64,000 nucleotides of DNA from Symsagittifera roscoffensis (Eukaryota > Xenacoelomorpha > Acoela > Convolutidae), in NCBI RefSeq assembly GCF_963678635.1, contig NC_087063.1, positions 73,365,617 to 73,429,616 on the forward strand. Reading direction: 5' to 3'. Of the stretch, positions 22,628 through 34,365 are shown piece by piece. The position numbers and the translations under genes were made by a program. A model generated the notes under the pieces. The model did no database searches, was not told the DNA's origin, and saw only the letters and a program-made list of their open reading frames with translations. Position 1 is the first letter of the stretch. Each line of letters opens with the position of its first letter.

Positions 22628-24428
22628 TTAATCTTCTGGGAAAAAGCCGTGGGGGAAGATGTCGTGTATCATATCTGATGTTGTTAGTAATTTGGCTAGT
22701 ATGCGTATGATGTTTTTAGTTTGTAACAGTGGCCAAAGCAATTGAAGTGCTTTAATGGTGTTTAGTTCTTCGGTGCCTACTGCAAACTCGGAAGGTGTGT
22801 TTTGAATGAGGTTATACATTTTATGATTATATTTAGTATTGTAAATGAATTCTAATATGGGTATTTCAATAGGCTGGATAAATTCATGCAGGATAAGGAA
22901 GGGTCGGGATTCTTCGGCATTGAAGGTCTTCGTGATGGGACAGAATATATACATTTGGAAAACTGGGTCATAGTTGCGGAGGATGCCGTGGAGGTTAGTA
23001 TCTTTGATGCAATATTAAAAAAAAATTAAGGAAAAATGGTAACGTGTACTTTGAGTTAAGAAACTGAAAACGATGGTGAGGTTGTCTTGATGGGGTATGC
23101 AAATCAAAAAGATTTTGTGTAAAACGATAGTATGTATATGTGTGGGTTTGTTTACTACGCAACATAATATCGTGGGAAAAGTGCAAATTGCGTTCCTGTG
23201 GTGAAAGAAAGTGAAAGGTTAGTGAAAATAACTGAAATTTATCATAGAAGCTCTCGTATTCAGTGATTCTGAAATAATGTTGTCATTCTTTCTATCAAAA
23301 ATATTAAGTGTGAACACTTTTGATGTTTTGATGAATAATTTTTCTGCTAGTTGCGGGTTTGCGAAGCGGTCTTCATCTAAAAATTGGTCTTGATTAGGTC
23401 GGATGATATTATGATCGTAGTATTCTATTGCAAATTCGTTAGCTCGGGGTGCAGTGAATGTTTTTAGTAACTTTTTATATCCAACGTAAGTAAATTGTCG
23501 AGGTGTTGGTGTTGTGGTGAGTCTACATATTATGTTTTCGTTCTTTTCTATGCTGTCATGAATATTTGCTAGTGGTAGGCAAAGGGGGTTAGTAAAATTA
23601 TAATAAGCTGTCCAATGAAGTGTTGGCATTAAAACATGTTCATCTACAAAATTGCGTGTGTCATTAGTGTCGTTAGGTGTGTTTAATGTATATTGCGGAA
23701 ATGAGGGTAAGGTGATTTCAAGATAATTTTTCGTATTGGTGTGTTGTAGGTGATTAATATATTCGCGGGTTGTTCCGGGTTTGGTTGGGAATGGTTGATT
23801 TGAAAATTTTCGTTTAAGAGTGCGATAAGCTCTGTGAGTGCTAGTAGGTGTTTCGGTGGATGTGGATGATTGTGCTAATGATGGAGTGTAAGCTGAGGAG
23901 GGTGTGGGAGTAGGTGGATTTGAGGTTGTTATTGTGGATGATAGTTGATGTATTGTAAGGGTGTTGGGGTGTATTAATTGTTGTGTAAAGTTATAAAGTT
24001 ATCGAGCTCCTGGGAAATTTGGGAGGTATCTGGGGAATTATTATATGATCTGTCGGAATGAAGTGGAGAATAGGTTGGGGTCACTTGGGAAGCATAAGAA
24101 GGATTGGAAATGGATGGGAGTGGATTATTAGATGGAAGTGGTTGAAAAGGGGTTCTGAAAAAACTGAGGAGTTGGTCTGGGTATAATTAGAAGGAGATGG
24201 TTCGGAGTCTGCAAACTCGTCGGAGGTTTCTACATTAGGGTTATTAAATTGTGAGATAGAATATAAAACTGAAATATTTGAGTTAGTATCAGAATTCGTG
24301 CTTGATGATATATTAATAATCGGAAAATCGGGTGGTGGGAAAGCAAAAAGGGGAATTATTGGGATTTGAGTTTCGAGATTGGCTGGGTGGGAATTTGAGC
24401 GATGGAGTGATCCAAGTTGTCGGCTCAT
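22628..24428 (-). pseudogene. element 1 extra 3' ORF, unknown function
   Basis: Starts at ATG 24428, overlapping the env stop codon by ATGA. The first part (24428-24081) is Ser/Pro/Asn/Thr-rich with no hydrophobic segment. A Pro/Thr-rich broken stretch follows, then two better-structured pieces: 23629-23219 (136 aa; PTLHWTAYYNF at its start, Phe/Asn/Arg-rich) and 22954-22628 (108 aa; ILHEFIQPIEIPILEFIY). I recognise no family. The 3' position and overlap suggest an accessory protein co-expressed with env. Present once, outside the 5-kb duplication. Confidence 0.45.
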
Positions 24429-27232
24429 CTTGGGCTTAAAAAATGATTATGTTGAGACTGAAAAGTGGTGGTGTGGGGTTGTTCTATAATTTGTTCGTAT
24501 GTATTATCATTTTGTGAATGATGTGTCATTATATGTTGGATTTGGTTATTTGTGATTGCTAGGTTTCGGAAAGTACGGGGAACTAATGATAATGAATGAT
24601 TTTGTGGTAGGGGTGGCAACTGTGGTGCGGTAGGTGTTATCTCTATATTACTGTGGTCTTCGTCGTAAGTGTTTTGTCTTGTGGATATTTTCGTGTTATA
24701 TTCTTTTACTTGTGCATCTAGAAGTATTTTGTTTATTGATGATGAAAAAATTCCAAAAAATCCTGCAAATAGTCTACGTGCTACACTTGCTTGTCTGTTT
24801 ACTTGTGTGTGTATAGCGCAGGTGTTATATATTCCTTTTAAGAGTGAGAAAAGAAATCCTATAAAATTAAACATGGCGTATAAGATAGTTTATTTTTCTA
24901 AGATGTAATAGGGCCATCCTACGAAAGCTAGAATTTCGTTATTTAGGGTTACAAAACTGAAAATATTTATAGATGAAATATCTTGTGGTCTGTATTGTTC
25001 ACCGTTTAAATATGTGTAGTCTTTAATGTCTTTAAAATATCCGCTATAATCTTGTGTATAAATATCTGCGAATCCTGCGGTTTCGGCAAGTTTTCTTAAA
25101 TTCTGGTCAATTGATTGTCTTTGTATTGTGTCCATTTGTGTTAATAATTAATGAAACTGTTGTGTTCTAATGTGATGTTGGATATCTGATTTAGAATATA
25201 TTCCAATTGATTGTAAATCAATATTTGGATTACGAGCAATAGCTCTGATGCTTTCGGATGAAAATTTTTTGAGTGATTGCATTAATGTAGGGTATGGTGT
25301 AAGGAGATAGTATTTATCTTCATCAGGATTCAATTGTACTACATTGTGGCTATTTTGTGATCCACATGGGACTGCTGTATCCCAAAAATATGTTCGTCTT
25401 GAAAGTGTGTCGATAAAATGTAATTTATTTTTATAGAATATAGGGATTATTTTATAACAACGTTTGTCTTCAAAAACATATAGTGGTGATACGTTTTTGG
25501 TACAAGTATAAAACCATAAAATATTTCCTTCGTAGTCTAGAAAATTTGATCTGTTTCCTGATAAGAAGTATCCTGCGTAGGGTATTTTTAGTACTGCTAG
25601 TGCGAGTGATTTTAGGATTTGTGTTCTTTCCAATTCGCATAGTTGATGAAGTGTTTCTAATTCGGAGAGTGACATTTCTTGAAAAATTCGACTAATTGTG
25701 TAGTCTAACTTCATATCCAATTACTTCTTATAAAGTGGATTTCTGTATTTACATGCAAACTCTGTTTCTTGATAGATTTGAAAACGTTTTAATTTGTTCT
25801 CTATATCATGAATATTTCTAACATCATTACTTTGTTTTCGGAATGGGTTTACTTGTTCGTATGGAATTGATTCTATAAAATATTTTTCATGAAATTTTAT
25901 CATTCGAGCGTGTATTTTTGCTACTTGGAATGTTTTGCATGTATCTTCGGGAAACCAAACAATCTGATAGTTCTTGTAAACGTGTGCTTTTACTGTCATG
26001 TGGTGTTAGTTTTCCACCAGGTTGACCTGTGCTTTTTAGAAAGTCAACTGAGATGTATGATGTTCCTTCATTTATAGGATGACTTGTGGCATAAGGGTCA
26101 AATTTTAGTCATGTCGAAACCGTTTTCGTATTCGACAAGTATTTCAGAGTATTGTGTCTTATAAAGTGGATTTCTGTATTTACATGCAAACTCTGTTTCT
26201 TGATAGATTTGGAAACGTGTTAATTTATTCTCTATATCTTGAATATTTCTATAATCATTACTTTGTTTTCGGAATGGGTTTACTTGTTCGTATGGAATTG
26301 ATTCAATAAAATATTTTTCATGAAATTTTATCATTCGAGCGTGTATTTTTGCTACTTGGAATGTTTTGCATGTATCTTCGGGAAACCAAACAATTGTTGC
26401 ATGGGCCCTTGTTGTAGGGTCACAATAACTTTGATCATTTTTGCAAGGTAATCTAATTCCTTGATAGATCATTGTGTTATCAGATAAATCTCGTCTGAGT
26501 TGTACTTTTTCGAGTTATATTTTCCAATCGAAAATGATTATTTCTTGATATCCTTTATTTTTTGTGTCTGCTTTGCAGTTTGAGGGGTCATTTATTCTAA
26601 TATGTGGTATCCAGTGTTTATCGTGTATGTCATAAGTTAATCTTCCGTGTGCGCCGTTGTATGGGTATTTTTCGTCTAATTTTATATGTCCTTGATATCG
26701 TTCAAGTTGTGCTTGATGTACAGAATCGGCAAAGACTTGAAAATTTACTATTTTTCTGTCTGTGTTTTTATTTCTTGTGATGTTCAGTCTGAGTAGTTCG
26801 TTTTTACAATCATCGGGATTTAGGTGTAAAAGTTGTTCTATATTACTTTGATAGAATGATTCGCGATCAAGTCGGTTCTTATTTCCGTTGGAAACTTATG
26901 AACAGTGTACTTTCTTTTCGGAAAATGTTGCTGTAAATTTATATCCTGTGACTGTTGTTGCTCGGGCTTTTGAATACAATGTTGCTATTACATTTGTAGT
27001 TTCTATAGCTTGTGGTTCTGTTTCGCATTGCGATACATGATTTATTGCATATTTGTGTAGTGTTTTCTTCACAATCATAGTGTGTTACTATTAAATCCTG
27101 GGGTCCTATGCGAGGAGAAGGATTTGTGTTTTGGTCGGAAAATATTAGAAAAAAGATGTGTTGAAATGTTAATATTTTTAGAATATACATGTTTATGATA
27201 ATCCTGAGTATGGGTTGTAAAATGTGATGCAA
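24425..27232 (-). pseudogene. env: element 1 envelope-like glycoprotein, copy A (chuvirus-type, broken)
   Basis: Pieces in order: signal-like hydrophobic start and YDCEE (27190-27080); Cys-bearing N-terminal part with CETEP and VHC (27078-26896); central part with VWFPEDTCK (26472-26098); large part with SPLYVFEDKRCYK, PCGSQNS and GIYSKSD (25720-25148); YFKDIKDY segment (25135-24890); then a transmembrane stretch NFIGFLFSLLKG and a Ser/Thr/Gln tail (24874-24425). The Cys pattern, SPLY...CY and GIY...D motifs recall class III glycoproteins of chuviruses, which insect and other retroelements have captured; this is inference from pattern. Five in-frame TAA codons and a 430-bp internal duplication break it; no intact product is possible. 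Confidence 0.55.
25728..26590 (-). repeat. 430-bp tandem duplication inside env copy A
   Basis: The segment from CTTATAAAGTGGATTTC through AACAATC occurs at about 25728-25970 and again at about 26158-26400, a step of 430. Because 430 is not a multiple of three it also shifts the frame. The same duplication is in copy B (30751 and 31181), so it predates the 5-kb duplication. Confidence 0.85.
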
Positions 27233-27333
27233 CCAGTTGTGTTTTTTGTATATCTATCGTATTTATATACTACTTCAGTTGTTATAAATGGTGGTGGTAG
27301 CGATTGGGCTGTTTTATTTAGTGGATTTAATGG

Positions 27334-28330
27334 TTAGGGATGTTGAAAAATATTGTTAAGTTTGATCGTGATTTCGAATTTTAATTGGAGACCATTTTGT
27401 TGAAGTATTTGAATATTGTGTTCACGAATATCTTCGTGGATATCTTGTCTATATTGTAGTCTGTTAAGTGCCCAACTGTGGAGTCGGTTACTATCTTGAT
27501 GTTGTCCAAATAATGGTGGGGGTGCTACGAATGTATTCCAGTCTAGTCGTAAAGGGATATTTGTTGATGATTGTTCTCGATATCTAGCGTCGAGGTTATT
27601 TGGAAAATTTAAAGGGAAAAGCGTCGGTGAAATTTGACTTAATGATGGTGACGACGGTAGTGATAATGTTTCTGGTAGTGATGATAGTGTTCTATCCGTA
27701 GAAATATCTATTGGATCATTCACTAAGTTTGGTTCACCTTGTGTATATGAGTGTGTTGCCCAATATGGTAGTCGTGCTGTAAGATTGGGGGGTTGAAGGG
27801 ATTTTCACGTATTGATTCAGATGTTGGCGTTGAACCTAAATAATCTGAGGGTATATTTGAGGTGCTCTGTTGTGAAAGTAGTGGGGGAGTTTCTGGCAAT
27901 GTACTACTTGAAATTTCTGAAGTAGTTGGTGTTGGTGATTGGGGTATATCAAAATGAACTCTAGGGGTTTGAAAACTTCTATTTCTTCGTGGATGTATGA
28001 TTTGTCTATTTATTTCGACTGTATTTTGGTTTTGACTAATGTTTTTTATTCTGCTTAATTCTTGTGGTAGTGTGGGTTACAAATTATATGTTGCTTCACT
28101 TAGAGGTGCCTGTCGCTGAACTGGTTCTAATGGTTCGGATAAGCGAGCGTGTCGTTCTTCAAAAGTGTATGGATTATCTTGAAAAGAAATTCGTGTGGAT
28201 GTTTGGGGGTTTTGGGTAGTTGTGGGTATTGCTGGATTTCCTTGGGATGATGTCGGTGAAGACTGATTTTGGGATTGTTGGTTAGCAATTTTTGAAAGTG
28301 TTCGATTGATGTTTTCTAGTGGGAAGATTT
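27334..28330 (-). pseudogene. element 1 Gln/Pro/Ser/Thr-rich ORF, copy A
   Basis: Between integrase and env. Minus-strand frames carry low-complexity text such as NQQSQNQSSPTSSQGNPA and, at 27723-27334, LPETLSLPSSPSLSQISP followed by a helical part LNRLQYRQDIHEDIREHN. Broken by stops (for example near 28081) and a frame change near 27790. Function unknown; it could be a matrix-like or leader region of the env module. Confidence 0.45.
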
Positions 28331-28504
28331 ATGTTTAATGTTATATTCTTCGATGAAAAGAATCAAAAGGATTGTTGCTAAGGCAAATGTGACTATTGCC
28401 TTTTTTACACATTTGCACATTGTCAGTTTTAGGGATGATAAAAATATGATGAAAATTACAAATAGTAAAAAAATATCTGTTCCACTAAAAATTGTTCGTA
28501 TCAT
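28316..28504 (-). CDS. element 1 small two-helix membrane protein, copy A
   Basis: 62 codons from ATG 28504: two hydrophobic helices (IFLLFVIFIIFLSSL and IVTFALATILLILFI) separated by a Cys/Lys turn MCKCVKK, with a basic end. An identical ORF is at 33527-33339. It is the only undamaged small ORF in the env module. Such small transmembrane ORFs accompany env genes in some retroelements; role unknown. Confidence 0.45.
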   Translation of the reverse strand: MIRTIFSGTDIFLLFVIFIIFLSSLKLTMCKCVKKAIVTFALATILLILFIEEYNIKHKSSH

Positions 28505-29331
28505 TTAAATAGACTTTGAATTATCGTACCTGTGAATATGATCAATGATTTTGGAAAGTTGGAGATATATTTCAAAAAGGGAGTAGAAAAATTAAAAAAT
28601 GTTGCAAAAGATTATTAAAATGGTTATAAAAGCTTTAAAAGTATCAAATAGAAATAAGAACAAAAGCTTGAATAGTATGAAAAACTTTATTAAAAATTTA
28701 AAATTGTATTTTTGAAGATATTGAGTGATCGAGAGAAGAGCATTTGAGAAATGATTTCTTTGTCGAATATTTTTTGTTGTTTGAGGCGAGATTCAAGTGT
28801 GGTCGAGTTATTTATGGATTTTTTGACAAGTGTGTTGAGTTTTGTGAAAATTTGTTGGGGGCTGATTTTATGGTGTTCGGGAGGTCTTCTTTGCTTTATT
28901 TTTATTTGTCGGGTGATCTGGGGTATTTTTGAAATATTTGTTCTTTAGGCCAAATGAATATGGTCCTTTTTTACTTTAGCCTTATTTAGCATTTTTGGTT
29001 GGAGGGTTTTTGAGGTCTGAGTTGGGAAAATATTGTTGATCTTTGCGTTATTAGATAGGGGAGGGTTGTAATATTATGGTGGTTTTTATTTTAGTTATCA
29101 AGTTTTAGCGAGTTGCTTATTTTTGATCTGGAGGTTGTAAAGTTATAATTATAGATATGCCTGGAGTTTAATATCTTTCGGCTAATAGGTTGGTGTTAGA
29201 GATATAGAAGGTGACGGATTTAAGTGAATCCTTTTGGCTGAATCTGAACTAGAATTGTTGCGTATTTGTCAGCATGTTATCTTGAAAAATGAAAGTTCAA
29301 AATGATCCAGAGGTGAAAAAATTATTAATTT
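28505..29331. other. non-coding spacer of the 5-kb unit, copy A
   Basis: Holds no supportable gene on the minus strand. The plus-strand ORFs at 28744-28948 look like T/G-rich chance frames. The sequence from about 29050 repeats the tail of the integrase triplication unit. Confidence 0.5.
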
Positions 29332-29535
29332 TTAAAATAAAAGTTGTTTTTGAAATTCAACTTTCTTTAATATTTTAGATTGTGGAATGAATGTTTTGTA
29401 GCTTTTACGTGGTTGATATCTAAATCGTGATGATTCTCTATGTTCTGATTTTTCTAGTTGAGACTGAAAAGTGGTGGTGTGGGGCTGTTCTATAATTTGT
29501 TCGTATGTATTATCATTTTGTGAATGATGTGTCAT
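29332..29535 (-). pseudogene. junction chimera: env tail fused to pol C-terminal tail
   Basis: A single 67-codon frame runs from the env cytoplasmic tail (THHSQNDNTYEQIIEQPH) straight into the pol tail (KSYKTFIPQSKILKKVEF), created by the duplication breakpoint at 29460. It is a by-product of the rearrangement and not an ancestral gene. Confidence 0.7.
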
Positions 29536-29558
29536 TATATGTTGGATGGGGCTTTAAG

Positions 29559-32255
29559 TTATATTTGGATTATTGTGATTGCTAGGTTTCGGAAATTACG
29601 GGGAACTAATGATAATGAATGATTTTGTGGTAGAGGTGGCAACTGTGGTGCGGTAGGTGTTATCTCTATATTACTGTGGTCTTCGTCGTAAGTGTTTTGT
29701 CGTGTGGATATTTTCGTGTTATATTCTTTTACTTGTGCATCTAGAAGTATTTTGTTTATTGATGATGAAAAAATTCCAAAAAATCCTGCAAATAGTCTAC
29801 GTGCTACACTTGCTTGTCTGTTTACTTGTGTGTGTATAGCGCAGGTGTTATATATTCCTTTTAAGAGTGAGAAAAGAAATCCTATAAAATTAAACATGGC
29901 GTATAAGATAGTTTATTTTTCTAAGATGTAATAGGGCCATCCTACGAAAGCTAGAATTTCGTTATTTAGGGTGACAAAACTGAAAATATTTATAGATGAA
30001 ATATCTTGTGGTCTGTATTGTTCACCGTTTAAATATGTGTAGTCTTTAATGTCTTTAAAATATCCGCTATAATCTTGTGTATAAATATCTGCGAATCCTG
30101 CGGTTTCGGCAAGTTTTCTTAAATTCTGGTCAATTGATTGTCTTTGTATTGTGTCCATTTGTGTTAATAATTAATGAAATAGTTGTGTTCTAATGTGATG
30201 CTGGATATCTGATTTAGAATATATTCCAATTGATTGTAAATCAATATTTGGATTACGAGCAATAGCTCTGATGCTTTCGGATGAAAATTTTTTGAGTGAT
30301 TGCATTAAGGTAGGGTATGGTGTAAGGAGATAGTATTTATCTTCATCAGGATTCAATTGTACTACATTGTGGCTATTTTGTGATCCACATGGGACTGCTG
30401 TATCCCAAAAATATGTTCGTCTTGAAAGTGTGTCGATAAAATGTAATTTATTTTTATAGAATATAGGGATTATTTTATAACAACGTTTGTCTTCAAAAAC
30501 ATATAGTGGTGATACTTTTTTGGTACAAGTATAAAACCATAAAAAATTTCCTTCGTAGTCTAGAAAGTTTGATCTGTTTCCTGATAAAAAGTATCCTGCG
30601 TAGGGTATTTTTAGTACTGCTAGTGCGAGTGATTGTAGGATTTGTGTTCTTTCCAATTCGCATAGTTGATGAAGTGTTTCTAATTCGGAGAGTGACATTT
30701 CTTGAAAAATTCGACTAATTGTGTAGTCTAACTTCATATCCAATTACTTCTTATAAAGTGGATTTCTGTATTTACATGCAAACTCTGTTTCTTGATAGAT
30801 TTGAAAACGTTTTAATTTGTTCTCTATATCATGAATATTTCTAACATCATTACTTTGTTTTCGGAATGGGTTTACTTGTTCGTATGGAATTGATTCTATA
30901 AAATATTTTTCATGAAATTTTATCATTCGAGCGTGTATTTTTGCTACTTGGAATGTTTTGCATGTATCTTCGGGAAACCAAACAATCTGATAGTTCTTGT
31001 AAACGTGTGCTTTTACTGTCATGTGGTGTTAGTTTTCCACCAGGTTGACCTGTGCTTTTTAGAAAGTCAACTGAGATGTATGATGTTCCTTCATTTATAG
31101 GATGACTTGTGGCATAAGGGTCAAATTTTAGTCATGTCGAAACCGTTTTCGTATTCGACAAGTATTTCAGAGTATTGTGTCTTATAAAGTGGATTTCTGT
31201 ATTTACATGCAAACTCTGTTTCTTGATAGATTTGGAAACGTGTTAATTTATTCTCTATATCTTGAATATTTCTATAATCATTACTTTGTTTTCGGAATGG
31301 GTTTACTTGTTCGTATGGAATTGATTCTATAAAATATTTTTCATGAAATTTTATCATTCGAGCGTGTATTTTTGCTACTTGGAATGTTTTGCATGTATCT
31401 TCGGGAAACCAAACAATTGTTGCATGGGCCCTTGTTGTAGGGTCACAATAACTTTGATCATTTTTGCAAGGTAATCTAATTCCTTGATAGATCATTGTGT
31501 TATCAGATAAATCTCGTCTGAGTTGTACTTTTTCGAGTTATATTTTCCAATCGAAAATGATTATTTCTTGATATCCTTTATTTTTTGTGTCTGCTTTGCA
31601 GTTTGAGGGGTCATTTATTCTAATATGTGGTATCCAGTGTTTATCGTGTATGTCATAAGTTAATCTTCCGTGTGCGCCGTTGTATGGGTATTTTTCGTCT
31701 AATTTTATATGTCCTTGATATCGTTCAAGTTGTGCTTGATGTACAGAATCGGCAAAGACTTGAAAATTTACTATTTTTCTGTCTGTGTTTTTATTTCTTG
31801 TGATGTTCAGTCTGAGTAGTTCGTTTTTACAATCATCGGGATTTAGGTGTAAAAGTTGTTCTATATTACTTTGATAGAATGATTCGCGATCAAGTCGGTT
31901 CTTATTTCCGTTGGAAACTTATGAACAGTGTACTTTCTTTTCGGAAAATGTTGCTGTAAATTTATATCCTGTGACTGTTGTTGCCCGGGCTTTTGAATAC
32001 AATGTTGCTATTACATTTGTAGTTTCTATAGCTTGTGGTTCTGTTTCGCATTGCGATACATGATTTATTGCATATTTGTGTAGTGTTTTCTTCACAATCA
32101 TAGTGTGTTACTAATAAATTCTGGGGTCCTATGCGAGGAGAAGGATTTGTGTTTTGGTCGGAAAATATTAGAAAAAAGATGTGTTGAAATGTTAATATTT
32201 TTAGAATATACATTTTTATGATAATCCTGAGTATGGGTTGTAAAAAGTGATGCAA
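29559..32255 (-). pseudogene. env: element 1 envelope-like glycoprotein, copy B (broken)
   Basis: Second copy of the env-like gene, offset 5023 from copy A, with the same pieces (32255-31919, 31495-31121, 31022-30744, 30743-30171, 30158-29913, 29897-29559) and the same in-frame stops. A few substitutions differ (for example AILQSL versus copy A's AILKSL-type change near 30635). Its tail ends differently because of a 17-base change near 29551, so the last segment is split between 29559 and 29535. Confidence 0.55.
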
Positions 32256-33331
32256 CCAATTGTGTTTTTTGTATATCTATCGTATTTATATATTACTTCA
32301 GTTGTTATAAATGGTGGTGGTAGCGATTGAGCTGTTTTATTTAGTGGATTTAATGGGTAGGGATGTTGAACAATATTGTTATGTTTGATCGTGATTTCGA
32401 ATTTTAATTGGAGACCATTTTGTTGAAGTATTTGAATATTGTGTTCACGAATATCTTCGTGGATATCTTGTCTATATTGTAGTCTGTTAAGTGCCCAACT
32501 GTGGAGTCGGTTACTATCTTGATGTTGTCCAAATAATGGTGGGGGTGCTACGAATGTATTCCAGTCTAGTCGTAAAGGGATATTTGTTGATGATTGTTCT
32601 CGATATCTAGCGTCGAGGTTATTTGGAAAATTTAAAGGGAAAAGCGTCGGTGAAATTTGACTTAATGATGGTGACGACGGTAGTGATAATGTTTCTGGTA
32701 GTGATGATAGTGTTCTATCCGTAGAAATATCTATTGGATCATTCACTAAGTTTGGTTCACCTTGTGTATATGAGTGTGTTGCCCAATATGGTAGTCGTGC
32801 TGTAAGATTGGGGGGTTGAAGGGATTTTCACGTATTGATTCAGATGTTGGTGTTGAACCTAAATAATCTGAGGGTATATTTGAGGTGCTCTGTTGTGAAA
32901 GTAGTGGGGGAGTTTCTGGCAATGTACTACTTGAAATTTCTGAAGTAGTTGGTGTTGGTGATTGGGGTATATCAAAATGAACTCTAGGGGTTTGAAAACT
33001 TCTATTTCTTCGTGGATGTATGATTTGTCTATTTATTTCGACTGTATTTTGGTTTTGACTAATGTTTTTTATTCTGCTTAATTCTTGTGGTAGTGTGGGT
33101 TACAAATTATATGTTGCTTCACTTAGAGGTGCCTGTCGCTGAACTGGTTCTAATGGTTCGGATAAGCGAGCGTGTCGTTCTTCAAAAGTGTATGGATTAT
33201 CTTGAAAAGAAATTCGTGTGGATGTTTGGGGGTTTTGGGTAGTTGTGGGTATTGCTGGATTTCCTTGGGATGATGTCGGTGAAGACTGATTTTGGGATTG
33301 TTGGTTAGCAATTTTTGAAAGTGTTCGATTG
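32216..33331 (-). pseudogene. element 1 Gln/Pro/Ser/Thr-rich ORF, copy B
   Basis: Counterpart of 27334-28330. Here the C-terminal frame is longer (32746-32216, 176 aa), because the stop seen in copy A near 27336 is absent, and it runs into the start of env. This suggests a direct overlap or frame change between this ORF and env. Ends ITFYNPYSGLS. Confidence 0.45.
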
Positions 33332-33338
33332 ATGTTTT

Positions 33339-33527
33339 CTAGTGGGAAGATTTATGTTTAATGTTATATTCTTCGATGAAAAGAATCAAAAGGATTGTTG
33401 CTAAGGCAAATGTGACTATTGCCTTTTTTACACATTTGCACATTGTCAGTTTTAGGGATGATAAAAATATGATGAAAATTACAAATAGTAAAAAAATATC
33501 TGTTCCACTAAAAATTGTTCGTATCAT
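33339..33527 (-). CDS. element 1 small two-helix membrane protein, copy B
   Basis: Identical in sequence to the 28504-28316 ORF: two hydrophobic helices joined by MCKCVKK. It sits directly upstream of the Gln/Pro-rich ORF and is intact in both copies. Confidence 0.45.
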   Translation of the reverse strand: MIRTIFSGTDIFLLFVIFIIFLSSLKLTMCKCVKKAIVTFALATILLILFIEEYNIKHKSSH

Positions 33528-34365
33528 TTAAATAGACTTTGAGTTATCGTACCTGTGAATATGATCAATGATTTTGGAAAGTTGGAGATATATTTCAAAA
33601 AGGGAGTAGAAAATTTAAAAAATGTTGCAAAAGATTATTAAAATGGTTATAAAAGCTTTAAAAGTATGAAATAGAAATAAGAACAAAAGCTTGAATAGTA
33701 TGAAAAACTTTATTAAAAATTTAAAATTGTATTTTTGAAGATATTGAGTGATCGAGAGAAGAGCATTTGAGAAATGATTTCTTTGTCGAATATTTTTTGT
33801 TGTTTGAGGCGAGATTCAAGTGTGGTCGAGTTATTTATGGATTTTTTGACAAGTGTGTTGAGTTTTGTGAAAATTTGTTGGGGGCTGATTTTATGGTGTT
33901 CGGGAGGTCTTCTTTGCTTTATTTTTATTTGTCGGGTGATCTGGGGTATTTTTGAAATATTTGTTCTTTAGGCCAAATGAATATGGTCCTTTTTTACTTT
34001 AGCCTAATTTAGCATTTTTGGTTGGAGGGTTTTTGAGGTCTGAGTTGGGAAAATATTGTTGATCTTTGCGTTATTAGATAGGGGAGGGTTGTAATATTAT
34101 GGTGGTTTTTATTTTAGTTATCAAGTTTTAGCGAGTTGCTTATTTTTGATCTGGAGGTTGTAAAGTTATAGTTATAGATATGCCTGGAGTTTAATATCTT
34201 TCGGCTAATAGGTTGGTGTTAGAGATATAGAAGGTGACGGATTTAAGTGAATCCTTTTGGCTGAATCTGAACTAGAATTGTTGCGTATTTGTCAGCATGT
34301 TATCTTGAAAAATGAAAGTTCAAAATGATCCAGAGGTGAAAAAATTATTAATTTTTAAAATCAAA

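Larger units (their letters stand above)
24454..29460 (-). repeat. 5-kb env-module tandem duplication, unit A
   Basis: Nearly identical to 29461-34483 at an offset of 5023 (5006 left of a 17-base indel near 24545/29551). The junction is sharp at 29460, where the text switches from the pol tail (TTTTTCTAGTTG) to the env tail (AGACTGAAAAG). Both copies share the env stops, so decay preceded duplication. Confidence 0.9.

Noticed and set aside
28744-28948. Plus-strand ORFs in the 5-kb unit (and 33767-33971).
   Set aside because: T/G-rich chance frames in the non-coding spacer; no start context or homology, and antisense to the element.
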